From: Alloacidobacterium sp963823845
Lineage (GTDB): Bacteria; Acidobacteriota; Terriglobia; Terriglobales; Acidobacteriaceae
Assembly (NCBI GenBank): GCA_963823845.1
Contig: CAWGND010000020.1
Location: forward strand, 62,001 to 126,000
Length of the DNA stretch: 64,000 nt
Direction of reading: 5' to 3'
Below are positions 29,678 to 38,451 of this stretch, piece after piece (positions within the stretch are counted from its first letter, which is position 1; each line of letters opens with the position of its first letter). A program made the position numbers and the translations under genes. The notes beneath the pieces were generated by a model. It searched no databases and was not told the DNA's origin. It saw nothing but the letters and a program-made list of their open reading frames with translations.

Positions 29678-30487
29678 TTAGTAGATCTCAGGGATAAAAT
29701 GCCTCTTCTTCATGGGAGCCTGATCGTCGTAGCGCTTCCGATGATCCCGCGGCGGCAATTTCACCTTTTCGTGGGGAACTTTTCCGCGAGAAATCATGCT
29801 CAACAAATGCGAAATGCAGTTGAGCCTCGCTTTTTTCTTGTCGTCGGATCGAATGACACGCCAGGGAGCATGTTTGCTGTCGGTCGCATCCAGCATCAGG
29901 TCCCGCGCATGGGAATACTCATACCAGCGACTGAACGACTCAGTGTCCATTGGACTGAGCTTCCACTGCCGGAGCGGATCGTTGATCCGTGCTTCGAACC
30001 GTCGCTGCTGCTCTTCGGGACCGACTTCGAGCCAGTATTTGAGCAGCACGATCCCGCTATCGACTATGTATTGCTCCACATCGGGACAGCGCTCGAGGAA
30101 GAGTCGGTGCTGCTCCTTCGTACAGAAGCCCATGACACACTCCACTCCGGCGCGGTTATACCAACTGCGATCGAAGATCACGATTTCGCCGGCGGCCGGG
30201 AAGTGGTGCATGTAGCGCTGCATGTACATTTGACTCTTTTCTCGGTCGGAGGGAGCAGGCAGAGCCACGACGCGGAACACACGGGGACTTACCCGCTCGG
30301 TGATCGCACGGATCGTTCCTCCCTTACCCGCTGCATCACGTCCCTCGAAGACGACGATCACGCGTAAGCCTTTATATTTGACCCACTCCTGCAGTTTGCA
30401 AAGCTCGGCCTGAAGTCGGCGAAGTTCTTTCATATATTGCTTGTTATCCAATTTGCTCGCATTCCCACTGCTCTTTTTCTCGGCCAT
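29678..30487 (-). CDS. ppk2: Polyphosphate kinase 2 (class I type)
   Basis: 269-aa single-domain PPK2, transferring phosphate between polyphosphate and nucleoside diphosphates. Walker A is EGRDAAGKGG (residues 48-57), the Walker B/lid region FDRSWYNRAGVE (about 105-116), and both are intact. Single-domain class I enzymes usually phosphorylate ADP or GDP. Ppk1 lies 11 kb to the left, so synthesis and use of polyphosphate are both encoded. Confidence 0.93.
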   Translation of the reverse strand: MAEKKSSGNASKLDNKQYMKELRRLQAELCKLQEWVKYKGLRVIVVFEGRDAAGKGGTIRAITERVSPRVFRVVALPAPSDREKSQMYMQRYMHHFPAAGEIVIFDRSWYNRAGVECVMGFCTKEQHRLFLERCPDVEQYIVDSGIVLLKYWLEVGPEEQQRRFEARINDPLRQWKLSPMDTESFSRWYEYSHARDLMLDATDSKHAPWRVIRSDDKKKARLNCISHLLSMISRGKVPHEKVKLPPRDHRKRYDDQAPMKKRHFIPEIY

Positions 30488-30545
30488 GTGATCACCTCTT
30501 CCTCGAAAAACTCGTCCTGCTCAGTAGACCTGCGATCCGGGTAGC

Positions 30546-32252
30546 CTAAGAAACATCTTTGTTCTCAGCCTCCCTGAAGTTCATCCGAAAACCAGGCGTC
30601 TTGTAGTCTGGCTTGACGTATTGTTCAGGAATCGCAATGGTATTCCCATCCCGCAAGGATGAGAAGTGTGGAGAGCAAATCTCTACGCCGGCTTCATTGA
30701 ACTTGTCTTGGATGTTCCGATGCAGATCCGAGAAAATATTCAGCACTTCGCGAGGCGCGTCCGTGTAGGCATTCAGCTCGTAAGTTACATAGAAATCATC
30801 CAGTGACCTTTGCAGTACAAATGGAGCAGGTTGCCGCAGCACATGGTGCGTGGCCAGCGCCGCGCCGAGAAGCAGTTGATGCACAGTCCTCCACGGCGCG
30901 TCGAAGCCAATTGAAACGGCTGTGTAAAAGATGACTCCCGACTTCTTCGCCTCGGTGCTGTAGTTCTTCACAGCGCCACCCATGACCGTGGCGTTGGGAA
31001 TCGTGATGACCTCTGCTTTCGGCGTGAGCAGGCGGGTCACCAGGAGTGTCTTTTCGACGACCTCTCCCATGGTGTCGCCAATTTGAACCCAATCCCCTAG
31101 CAGGAACGAGCGCATGTAGGTCAGAATCACGCCGGCAATCGCATTCGCCACAGCCGAAGAAGATCCTAACGACAGCAGCACTCCGACAAATATGGTGATC
31201 CCCTTGAATGCGGGGCTCCTGGCGCCAGGCAGGTAAGGAAAGGCCACAATCAGTGCGAGAACGAGTACCAGCATCCGCACTAACTTATCCGTCGGCCCAG
31301 CCCAGTCTGGATAAAAGCCGTGAATCTTCAGGTCGCCCTTGCGAATCTGGTCAAAAATCAGCCTTATCAACCGGATCACATAGTTGGTGATCACTGCAAG
31401 CACGGCAAGGACGAGCAGGTTCGGCAAGTAGTCCACTGCAGCCTTGCCCAGCGTTTCCAATTGCGAAAATATCCACCTGGTGACCGTAAGTGATATCTCG
31501 CGCGTGTCGGAGTAGAAGCCCAGAGTCACCGTCAAATAAATTTCAATCAGGCCAAGGATGATTACCCATCGCAGCAAAGCTCCTATGGCCAGGATGATGG
31601 GCCCCAGATAACCGACAGCGACGTGCCACGCGGACTTCTTTTCACGACTTGCACTTGCGTAGATTCGCGTCTCGATTCGACGCCGAAGATTTAACCTCAA
31701 TTGCCGGACAATCCAGAGACCAACCAGTAGAAAAACCGTCACCAGGGCTGTCTTGAGGATTGCCCGGAATATCATTCTCCAGCTGTGTTCATTCCTGTAA
31801 GTCTCAACCGCCTGACGGATGCTCTCCGCGTCCTCGAACGCGAGTTGCTGCCGATCCTTGCCAGCCGCCTTCGCATCTGCGTTGGTGACGGCCATAATCA
31901 TGGTGTTGTCGGCTAGAATCTCGGTCCAGGCATTGCGTGGTTGAAGACGCACGGATTCTGCCGGAATGCTGCCATCCCTGGCGAGTGCGATGACGCGGCC
32001 CGCAATTCCTTGCGCGCGAGTTTCGGGGGTTAATGTGCCAACTGGCTCATATACCGTTAGAATCGGACGGCCGTCGATCACTACCTGGCCAGATGAGGGG
32101 ATCTCTTCTTCGGGATTATCCGGGTTGCTGCTTGATTGATTTGCCGCCGGCTGGGCAGGCGACTGCTGTTGAGCTACTGCAGGCCGTGGGGACCCGAGCA
32201 GCGACAGGAAAATTGCAGCAACAAGGCAAACATGGATGATCGTCTTCTTCAT
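30546..32252 (-). CDS. MscS-family mechanosensitive channel with extended N-terminus
   Basis: 568-aa inner-membrane channel. A cleavable signal peptide ends in AVAQQQ, then a periplasmic domain of about 130 residues, then five or so membrane helices. The pore helix and MscS beta domain follow (VANAIAGVILTYMRSFLLGDWV, IPNATVMGG). Such proteins release solutes under osmotic down-shock. It lies 53 bp downstream of the efflux outer-membrane gene, on the same strand, and may be part of that transcript. Confidence 0.87.
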   Translation of the reverse strand: MKKTIIHVCLVAAIFLSLLGSPRPAVAQQQSPAQPAANQSSSNPDNPEEEIPSSGQVVIDGRPILTVYEPVGTLTPETRAQGIAGRVIALARDGSIPAESVRLQPRNAWTEILADNTMIMAVTNADAKAAGKDRQQLAFEDAESIRQAVETYRNEHSWRMIFRAILKTALVTVFLLVGLWIVRQLRLNLRRRIETRIYASASREKKSAWHVAVGYLGPIILAIGALLRWVIILGLIEIYLTVTLGFYSDTREISLTVTRWIFSQLETLGKAAVDYLPNLLVLAVLAVITNYVIRLIRLIFDQIRKGDLKIHGFYPDWAGPTDKLVRMLVLVLALIVAFPYLPGARSPAFKGITIFVGVLLSLGSSSAVANAIAGVILTYMRSFLLGDWVQIGDTMGEVVEKTLLVTRLLTPKAEVITIPNATVMGGAVKNYSTEAKKSGVIFYTAVSIGFDAPWRTVHQLLLGAALATHHVLRQPAPFVLQRSLDDFYVTYELNAYTDAPREVLNIFSDLHRNIQDKFNEAGVEICSPHFSSLRDGNTIAIPEQYVKPDYKTPGFRMNFREAENKDVS

Positions 32253-32304
32253 CGGGCGAATCTACAGCTGACAATCCGACCTCATCTTGCGAAATGACTT
32301 CTTT

Positions 32305-33705
32305 TTATTGCTGCCAGCCTCCGCCAAGCGCCTGATACAACTGATCGTAATTTTGCATCTCGGTGTACCAGGCCTGCATCAAGTTCAATTCGGAGGTAAA
32401 GTATTGCTGCTCGGTCAATAGCACTTCGAGAAAGCTGGCGTAACCTCCCGTAAACCTGACGTTGGCGAGTCGCGCGGTTTCTTTGTATGTGGCCGTCTGC
32501 TCCGCTATCTTCATTCGAAACTGCCGGGATTGGCGATAGCCATATAGACTGCTCGAGACATCTCCGAAAGCCTGCTGCACGGTTTGCTTATACTGCAGTT
32601 CGGCCTGATCCCGTTGTGCCCAGGCTAACCGGTAACCACTCCTGATCCTGCCGCCCTCAAAAATAGGCTGCGCCAACTGGCCTCCCACGGACCAGAGTGT
32701 GGCAGGTCCCTGCAAGAAACTGGTTAAGGCAGTGCTTGACGCGCCGAATGTGCCGGTCAACGAAATCTGCGGGAAAAAGTTGGCCTTCGCGACTCCCACA
32801 TTTGCGTTGGCTGCGACCAGCGCTTCTTCCGCCTGGCGCACATCGGGGCGCCGCTCCAGAAGCGTGGAAGGAAGGCCCGGAGGGACATCGGGCATATGCG
32901 GTTGATCGATAAGGGTGAGGCCGCGCGTGATTTGCCCGGGATTCCTGCCCACGAGAATGCTGAGCACGTTCTCGGTCTGCGGAATCAATTGCTGCAAGGT
33001 GATGACTTCTGCCTCGGCCTGCTGCACCAGCAACTGTGCCTGATAAACGTCGGTGATCGCGTATTCGCCGCCTTTGAAATTGATGGTGTTTAACCTGAGG
33101 ATGTCGTTATCGGCGACGACCGTTTGTTTGGAGACTTCCAACTGGGCATCGTATTGGCGAAGCAGGAAATAGGCGCTGGCTATGTTGGAGATCAGAGTTA
33201 TCTGGACTACATTCTCAGCGTATTGGGAGGCCAAAAGATTGGCGCGCGCGGCTTCCGTTGCACGACGATATTGTCCCCAGAAATCGACGATGTAGTTCAT
33301 CTGCAGTCCGAGGGTATCTATCCAGGGTGAGCCGGTGAATAGCGGCGTGGACTGCATATTCTGGATACTGGCGACGCCACCCACAGTGGGGAACTGGTTC
33401 GCGCGGGTAATTCCCAGACTTGCTTGTGCCTGCAGGATGCGGCTGGCGGCAATGCGAATGTCGTAGTTGTTGGTGAGAGCTTCCTTGAGCAGCGCCTGCA
33501 GCTGTTCGTCCTGATAGACGGCCGGCCACTGCATTTCCCCGAAGGGTCCACCGCCCGGCTGTTGTGGCAGGTCGGGCGCGGTGCCCCGGTATTGTCCGGG
33601 GACATCCAGGGCAGGGCGTTTGTAGTTGGGCCCGACCTTGCAACCGCTCAGCGAGAGCAACAGCGCAAGGCCGATGGAGATTTTCGTCCGCGTCTTCGTC
33701 CGCAT
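32305..33705 (-). CDS. Outer-membrane efflux lipoprotein (NodT family)
   Basis: 466-aa TolC-like channel subunit. A lipobox (LSLSGCKVGPNYKRP) puts a lipidated Cys near residue 22. Two outer-membrane efflux repeats follow, typical of the NodT branch. Its start overlaps the RND pump stop by one base. It is the last of three genes (adaptor, pump, channel) that make up a complete tripartite efflux system. Confidence 0.93.
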   Translation of the reverse strand: MRTKTRTKISIGLALLLSLSGCKVGPNYKRPALDVPGQYRGTAPDLPQQPGGGPFGEMQWPAVYQDEQLQALLKEALTNNYDIRIAASRILQAQASLGITRANQFPTVGGVASIQNMQSTPLFTGSPWIDTLGLQMNYIVDFWGQYRRATEAARANLLASQYAENVVQITLISNIASAYFLLRQYDAQLEVSKQTVVADNDILRLNTINFKGGEYAITDVYQAQLLVQQAEAEVITLQQLIPQTENVLSILVGRNPGQITRGLTLIDQPHMPDVPPGLPSTLLERRPDVRQAEEALVAANANVGVAKANFFPQISLTGTFGASSTALTSFLQGPATLWSVGGQLAQPIFEGGRIRSGYRLAWAQRDQAELQYKQTVQQAFGDVSSSLYGYRQSRQFRMKIAEQTATYKETARLANVRFTGGYASFLEVLLTEQQYFTSELNLMQAWYTEMQNYDQLYQALGGGWQQ

Positions 33706-36700
33706 TATGAGTGCTCTCCTTTCGGCTCGGCGGTCCGCGCGGGTTGCGGCTCGGGCTCCGGTTTTGGCTTTTCTTTTTCTTTGCTGAATAGATTGCCGAA
33801 ACGCTCCACAACATCAAAGGAAACCGGAACAAAGAAAATTGCGATGATCGTGGAAGCAAGCATGCCGCCAATGACCGTCGTTCCAAGCACCTGGCGCGAA
33901 ATGGCGCCTGCTCCGAATGCCCGCCACAACGGCACGCAGCCAAGAATGAAGGCAAATGCAGTCATCAGGATTGGCCGCAGTCTCACCCTGGCGCCGGTTA
34001 GAGTCGCCTCGATGAGCGGCTTGCCCTTGTCGTATTCAAGCTTGGCAAATTCTACGATGAGAATGGCATTCTTGGACGACAGTCCTATCAGCATGACCAT
34101 TCCAATCTGGGCATACACATTATTGTCGAACCGGCGAAGATAGAGCGTAAAGAACGCGCCGAAAACGGCAATGGGAAGTCCCAGCAATACGCTGAAGGGC
34201 AGCGTCCAGCTCTCATATTGCGCGGCCATGATGAGGAAAACCACAAACAAGGCCATGCCAAAAATAATGCCGGGCGAAACGCCTTGCGCCGCCTTTTGCT
34301 CCTGGTACGACATGCCGGAGTAATCGAAGCCCATCTGGCCAGGCATCGTCTTGTGGAAGACGTCTTCCAGCGCAGCCATGACCTGAGCGGAACTGTAGCC
34401 GGGCGCGGCCGCGGCATTAATCTGCACGCAGTTGAAGAGGTTGTAGCGCATGACAAACTCGGCGCCACTGCGCGCATCGGTAGTGGTCAGCGTACTCAAC
34501 GGAACCATGTCGCCGGTAGCGTTCCTGACGTAAAACTTGCCGAGATTGTCTGCCCTGGTCCGGAAGTCTCCGTCGGCCATAACATATACCTGCCACTGCA
34601 GGCCGAAGCGGTTGAAGAAGTTAATCAGCGAGCCGCCCATGAACGTCTGCACCGTCTGGTACAGGTCGCTCAGCTGGATCTGCTGGGTCATCGCCTTGGC
34701 GTTGTCCACCTTTACCCCGACCTGGGGAACGCCGAACAGGGCTGTGGTAAAGAGCCCCGCCAGTTCCGGGCGTCTGCGTGCCTCGGCCATAAACACCTGG
34801 GTCTGTTTCGCGAGAAAGTCAATGCTGCCGCCAGATCTGTCTTCAAGAATGAAAGTGGCGCCTCCTGAGGTGCCCACGCCGGGGATCGCAGGCGGCGGGA
34901 ACGAGAATGCAAGTCCCCCTGGGACTCTTGACAGGGCCTGCTGAAGGTGAGCTTTGATCCCCTCGTAACTCTCCTCCGGAGTCTTGCGTTCATCCCAGGG
35001 CTTCAGTGAGATAAAGAAGAATGAACTGTAGGTGGCGGCGACGCCGCTCAACAAGCTGTATCCGTTGACGGTGCTGACGTATTGCACGCCAGGTGTGTCC
35101 ATCATGACCTTCTCGACTTCGCGCGCGGCCTCCGAGGTGAGTTGCAAAGACGACGCGTTAGGCAGTTGCAAGCCAGCATAGAGGTATCCCTGATCTTCAT
35201 CGGGGAGAAAACTTCCCGGGAGCTGTTTTCCGAAGTAACCCGCACCCACCGCCAGCCCGGCGAGCAGGAGAAACGCCAGAGCGGCTTTGTGGATCAGGTG
35301 CCTGCATACATTCACGTACCCGTCGGTGGCGCGACCGAAGACATTGTTGAACCCGCGAAAGAAGGCGCCGAGGGGTCCTCGAGACTCCTTCTTGGGACGC
35401 AGCAGCATGGCGGAAAGCGCCGGGCTGAGGGTGAGCGCGTTGAATGCCGAGAAGAGCACCGAAATCGCGATGGTGATTGCGAACTGCTTATAAAGCTGGC
35501 CAGTAATACCGGGAATGAAGGCCGTGGGAATGAATACTGCAGCCAGGATGAGTGCGATCGCAATGACCGGTGACGAAACTTCCTCCATCGCTTTGATGGT
35601 CGCGTCGTGAGGCGTCAGACCGAGCTCGATATTGTGTTCGACCGCCTCCACGACGACGATGGCATCGTCGACGACCAGTCCAATTGCCAGAACCATACCC
35701 AAAAGCGACAGGGTGTTGATGGAGAAGCCAAGCATGGGAAAGACCATGAAGGTTGCAATCAGAGAGACAGGAACGGCGAGCAGAGGAATCAGCGTGGCTC
35801 TGAGGCCCTGCAGGAAAATGTAGACGACGAGGATGACCAGAAGCAGAGCCTCTCCCAGCGTCTTGTAGATTTCGTGGATGCCGGCACTGACAGCGAGTGT
35901 CGTGTCGAGTGCGGTAATGTAGTCCAGCCCCTGTGGGAACCTGCCTTTCGCCTCGTCCATCATTTTGAGGACAGCGGCTCGCGTTTGCAGCGCGTTGCTG
36001 CCGGGAGTGAGGTATAGCGCGAGGAGGGCAGCGGGCTGAGAGGGCTTATTCTCCCCCGACACTCCCAACCGCGCAACATAGGAATAGTATTGCGATCCAA
36101 GATCCACACGCGCCACGTCCTTCAGCCGCAGGATTGACCCGTCGGACTGAGCGCGGACGACGATCTCACCAAACTCCTCGGGCGTGGGCAGACGCCCCGG
36201 AGCTCGCACGTTGTAGGTGAATTGCTGGCCGAGTGGGACGGGCTCGCCTCCAACCTGGCCCGCAGGATTTACCTTGTTTTGAGCCTTGACCGCATTCGTG
36301 ATGTCGGAGACGGTCACGCCCAGGCTCGCCAGCTTGTCAGGATTCACCCAGATCCGCATGGCATAGGGACCAGCGCCGAATATCTGAACCTGCCCGACCC
36401 CCGAGATACGGGTGAGCGCGTACTGCAAATTGATGGTGGCGTAGTTGGCCAGAAAAATACTGTCGTATGTGCCGGAGGGCGCGTAGAGGTCGAGCAGCAT
36501 AAAGGGCGCCGTCGTCCCCGGCTGAACGATTACACCTTGCTGGGTTACCTCGGAGGGCAGTTGCGAGGCGGCCTGACCCTGCCGCATCTGCGCCAGAATC
36601 TGGTCGGTGTTGATGTCGGTTCCCAGCGCGAAGTCAACGTACAGCACCATCTTTCCGCCCGAGCTCGCGCTCAAGGAGTACATGTAATTCATGCCGCTGA

Positions 36701-36914
36701 CGCCCGACATCTGCTGTTCTATCGGTGTTGCAACGGACTCCGCAATCGTCTGGGCGTCCGCGCCGGGGTAGGTGGCTTGTACCTGGATCATCGGGTCGGC
36801 GATATTGGGGAACTGTGCCGTAGGTAGCTCGAGCACCGCGACCCCGCCGGCCAGCACCATCAAAATTGCGATGACTATCGCGACGATGGGGCGATTAATA
36901 AAGAATTTCGACAT
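33705..36914 (-). CDS. RND multidrug efflux pump (HAE1 family)
   Basis: 1069-aa AcrB-like inner-membrane transporter. Length, twelve membrane helices and the two large periplasmic loops are as expected; the first transmembrane block opens MSKFFINRPIVAIVIAILMV, and the proton-relay aspartates lie in GLVVDDAIVVVE. The C-terminal tail is Pro/Glu/Lys rich and cytoplasmic. It sits 2 bp after the adaptor gene and overlaps the channel gene. The substrate range is not predictable. Confidence 0.95.
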   Translation of the reverse strand: MSKFFINRPIVAIVIAILMVLAGGVAVLELPTAQFPNIADPMIQVQATYPGADAQTIAESVATPIEQQMSGVSGMNYMYSLSASSGGKMVLYVDFALGTDINTDQILAQMRQGQAASQLPSEVTQQGVIVQPGTTAPFMLLDLYAPSGTYDSIFLANYATINLQYALTRISGVGQVQIFGAGPYAMRIWVNPDKLASLGVTVSDITNAVKAQNKVNPAGQVGGEPVPLGQQFTYNVRAPGRLPTPEEFGEIVVRAQSDGSILRLKDVARVDLGSQYYSYVARLGVSGENKPSQPAALLALYLTPGSNALQTRAAVLKMMDEAKGRFPQGLDYITALDTTLAVSAGIHEIYKTLGEALLLVILVVYIFLQGLRATLIPLLAVPVSLIATFMVFPMLGFSINTLSLLGMVLAIGLVVDDAIVVVEAVEHNIELGLTPHDATIKAMEEVSSPVIAIALILAAVFIPTAFIPGITGQLYKQFAITIAISVLFSAFNALTLSPALSAMLLRPKKESRGPLGAFFRGFNNVFGRATDGYVNVCRHLIHKAALAFLLLAGLAVGAGYFGKQLPGSFLPDEDQGYLYAGLQLPNASSLQLTSEAAREVEKVMMDTPGVQYVSTVNGYSLLSGVAATYSSFFFISLKPWDERKTPEESYEGIKAHLQQALSRVPGGLAFSFPPPAIPGVGTSGGATFILEDRSGGSIDFLAKQTQVFMAEARRRPELAGLFTTALFGVPQVGVKVDNAKAMTQQIQLSDLYQTVQTFMGGSLINFFNRFGLQWQVYVMADGDFRTRADNLGKFYVRNATGDMVPLSTLTTTDARSGAEFVMRYNLFNCVQINAAAAPGYSSAQVMAALEDVFHKTMPGQMGFDYSGMSYQEQKAAQGVSPGIIFGMALFVVFLIMAAQYESWTLPFSVLLGLPIAVFGAFFTLYLRRFDNNVYAQIGMVMLIGLSSKNAILIVEFAKLEYDKGKPLIEATLTGARVRLRPILMTAFAFILGCVPLWRAFGAGAISRQVLGTTVIGGMLASTIIAIFFVPVSFDVVERFGNLFSKEKEKPKPEPEPQPARTAEPKGEHS

Positions 36915-36916
36915 GA

Positions 36917-38176
36917 TCAGTTGCCCCCGAGCGCCGCAGGGGCTGGCGTGTAAGGCTTAACGACGACCGGAATGCCTTCCTTCACCATTTCCGGCGGCGC
37001 GGCCGCTGCAAACATCAGTACGCGTTGAATGCCTTCGACCACAACCTTCTCGCCGGGCTTCAGTCCCTCAGTGATGATCCAGTTCGGGCCGACCCGATCT
37101 CCCACCTTGACCGGTCGAATCACTGCCCTGTTTTCAGGGTTGAGCACAATGACCTGGTATTGCGACTGCACTTCAATCACGGCGGGCTGCGGAATCAACA
37201 TTGCATCCTTGGTCACGCCTGTTTCGATTCGAACTCTGCCAAAGCCGCCGGGGCGGAGGATGGCGCCTTTGTTGGCAAAGGCGGCGGCCATCTGGATGGT
37301 GCCTGTCTGAGAAGCGATCTGGCGATTCACGAATATGATTTGGCCCTTCTCAGGGTAGGTGTCTCCATTTGCCTGGATGTATTCGATGTTGACCGGCACC
37401 CCGTGCCTGCTCCCTCCGCTGATTACCTGGTTAACACGCTCCGCGTTGGCGAGGTAGGCGCTCTCGTTGATGTTGAAGTATGCCCAGATTGGATTGACCT
37501 GGGAGACAGTCGTCATCTTGGTGGTCGTTCCCACCAGGTCGCCGACCTGCGAATTCGCTATCCCCGCAATGCCGTCAATCGGCGAATACACCTTGGTCCA
37601 TTCAAGATTCAATTCCGCCTGCACCATCTGCGCTTTCGCGGCCTCCAATTGCGCCTGGTTCGCAGCCAGGGTCGACTGATCCGTGTCGAGCTGCTTTTTC
37701 GGAATCGCGTTCTGCGCAACCAGCGGTGTGTCGCGGGCGACGTTGTTCTCCGCCTCGCCGAGATTCGCCTGGGCCACGGCGACCTGCGCCTTGTCCTGAT
37801 CGAGAGCAGCCGCGAAGGGTCGAGGGTCTATCGTAAACAGAAGCTGGCCCTTTTTGACGAAGAAGCCGTTCTGATAATTCTGCGTCAGGAGGTAACCCTG
37901 CACTTTAGGGGTGATTTCGGCGTTGACCGGGCCGTTCAGCTGCGCAACCCATTCTATGTAGCCGGGAACATTCTGCTGCACCACCTCCGTAACTTCGACT
38001 TCAGGAGGGGCCGGTTTGACAGGTGCCGCTTTTTCCCGGCACCCAGCAAGCGCCACGAAGATCCCCACAGCGGCTAAGCCTAAGAGCGCACCCTTGGCCA
38101 ATGAACCTGCTGGTTCACGGTGCTTCGAATCTGTATCGCATGGTCCATACAGGTGAGACTTGTGCGCGATCTGCAT
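36917..38176 (-). CDS. RND periplasmic adaptor (membrane fusion protein)
   Basis: 419-aa adaptor linking pump and outer-membrane channel. GAGGAG selects the Met at 38176. A hydrophobic segment ends in a lipobox (FVALAGC), then barrel-sandwich, alpha-helical hairpin (about 110-190) and beta-barrel domains. It is the first gene of the efflux operon; no regulator gene is adjacent. The 275 bp up to glgX hold its promoter and no gene. Confidence 0.92.
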   Translation of the reverse strand: MQIAHKSHLYGPCDTDSKHREPAGSLAKGALLGLAAVGIFVALAGCREKAAPVKPAPPEVEVTEVVQQNVPGYIEWVAQLNGPVNAEITPKVQGYLLTQNYQNGFFVKKGQLLFTIDPRPFAAALDQDKAQVAVAQANLGEAENNVARDTPLVAQNAIPKKQLDTDQSTLAANQAQLEAAKAQMVQAELNLEWTKVYSPIDGIAGIANSQVGDLVGTTTKMTTVSQVNPIWAYFNINESAYLANAERVNQVISGGSRHGVPVNIEYIQANGDTYPEKGQIIFVNRQIASQTGTIQMAAAFANKGAILRPGGFGRVRIETGVTKDAMLIPQPAVIEVQSQYQVIVLNPENRAVIRPVKVGDRVGPNWIITEGLKPGEKVVVEGIQRVLMFAAAAPPEMVKEGIPVVVKPYTPAPAALGGN

Positions 38177-38451
38177 TGACACACTCCTCGTTGACACTTT
38201 TCTGAGGAAGCCGCCCCTTACAGAACTTCTTTCACCTCAGTAGGTTCGACAAACTCAGGACACGGTCACCCAGACAGCTGCTTGTAGCAGTTAAAATACG
38301 CCCAAATGCGGTGCTAGCAAAACTGGCAGAAGTACTAGTCTGCACTTGATACTGGATATTGACAACCGGCAATTATGGCTGAAGACCCGGGGTTTCTCAG
38401 ATAATTCGCGAGGACATAAGTAGCTTTAAACCTGCGGTAAAACCGTTTACA

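Noticed and set aside
37025..38077. 350-aa plus-strand frame
   Set aside because: Antisense to the RND adaptor, which has a clear ribosome site, lipobox and domains.
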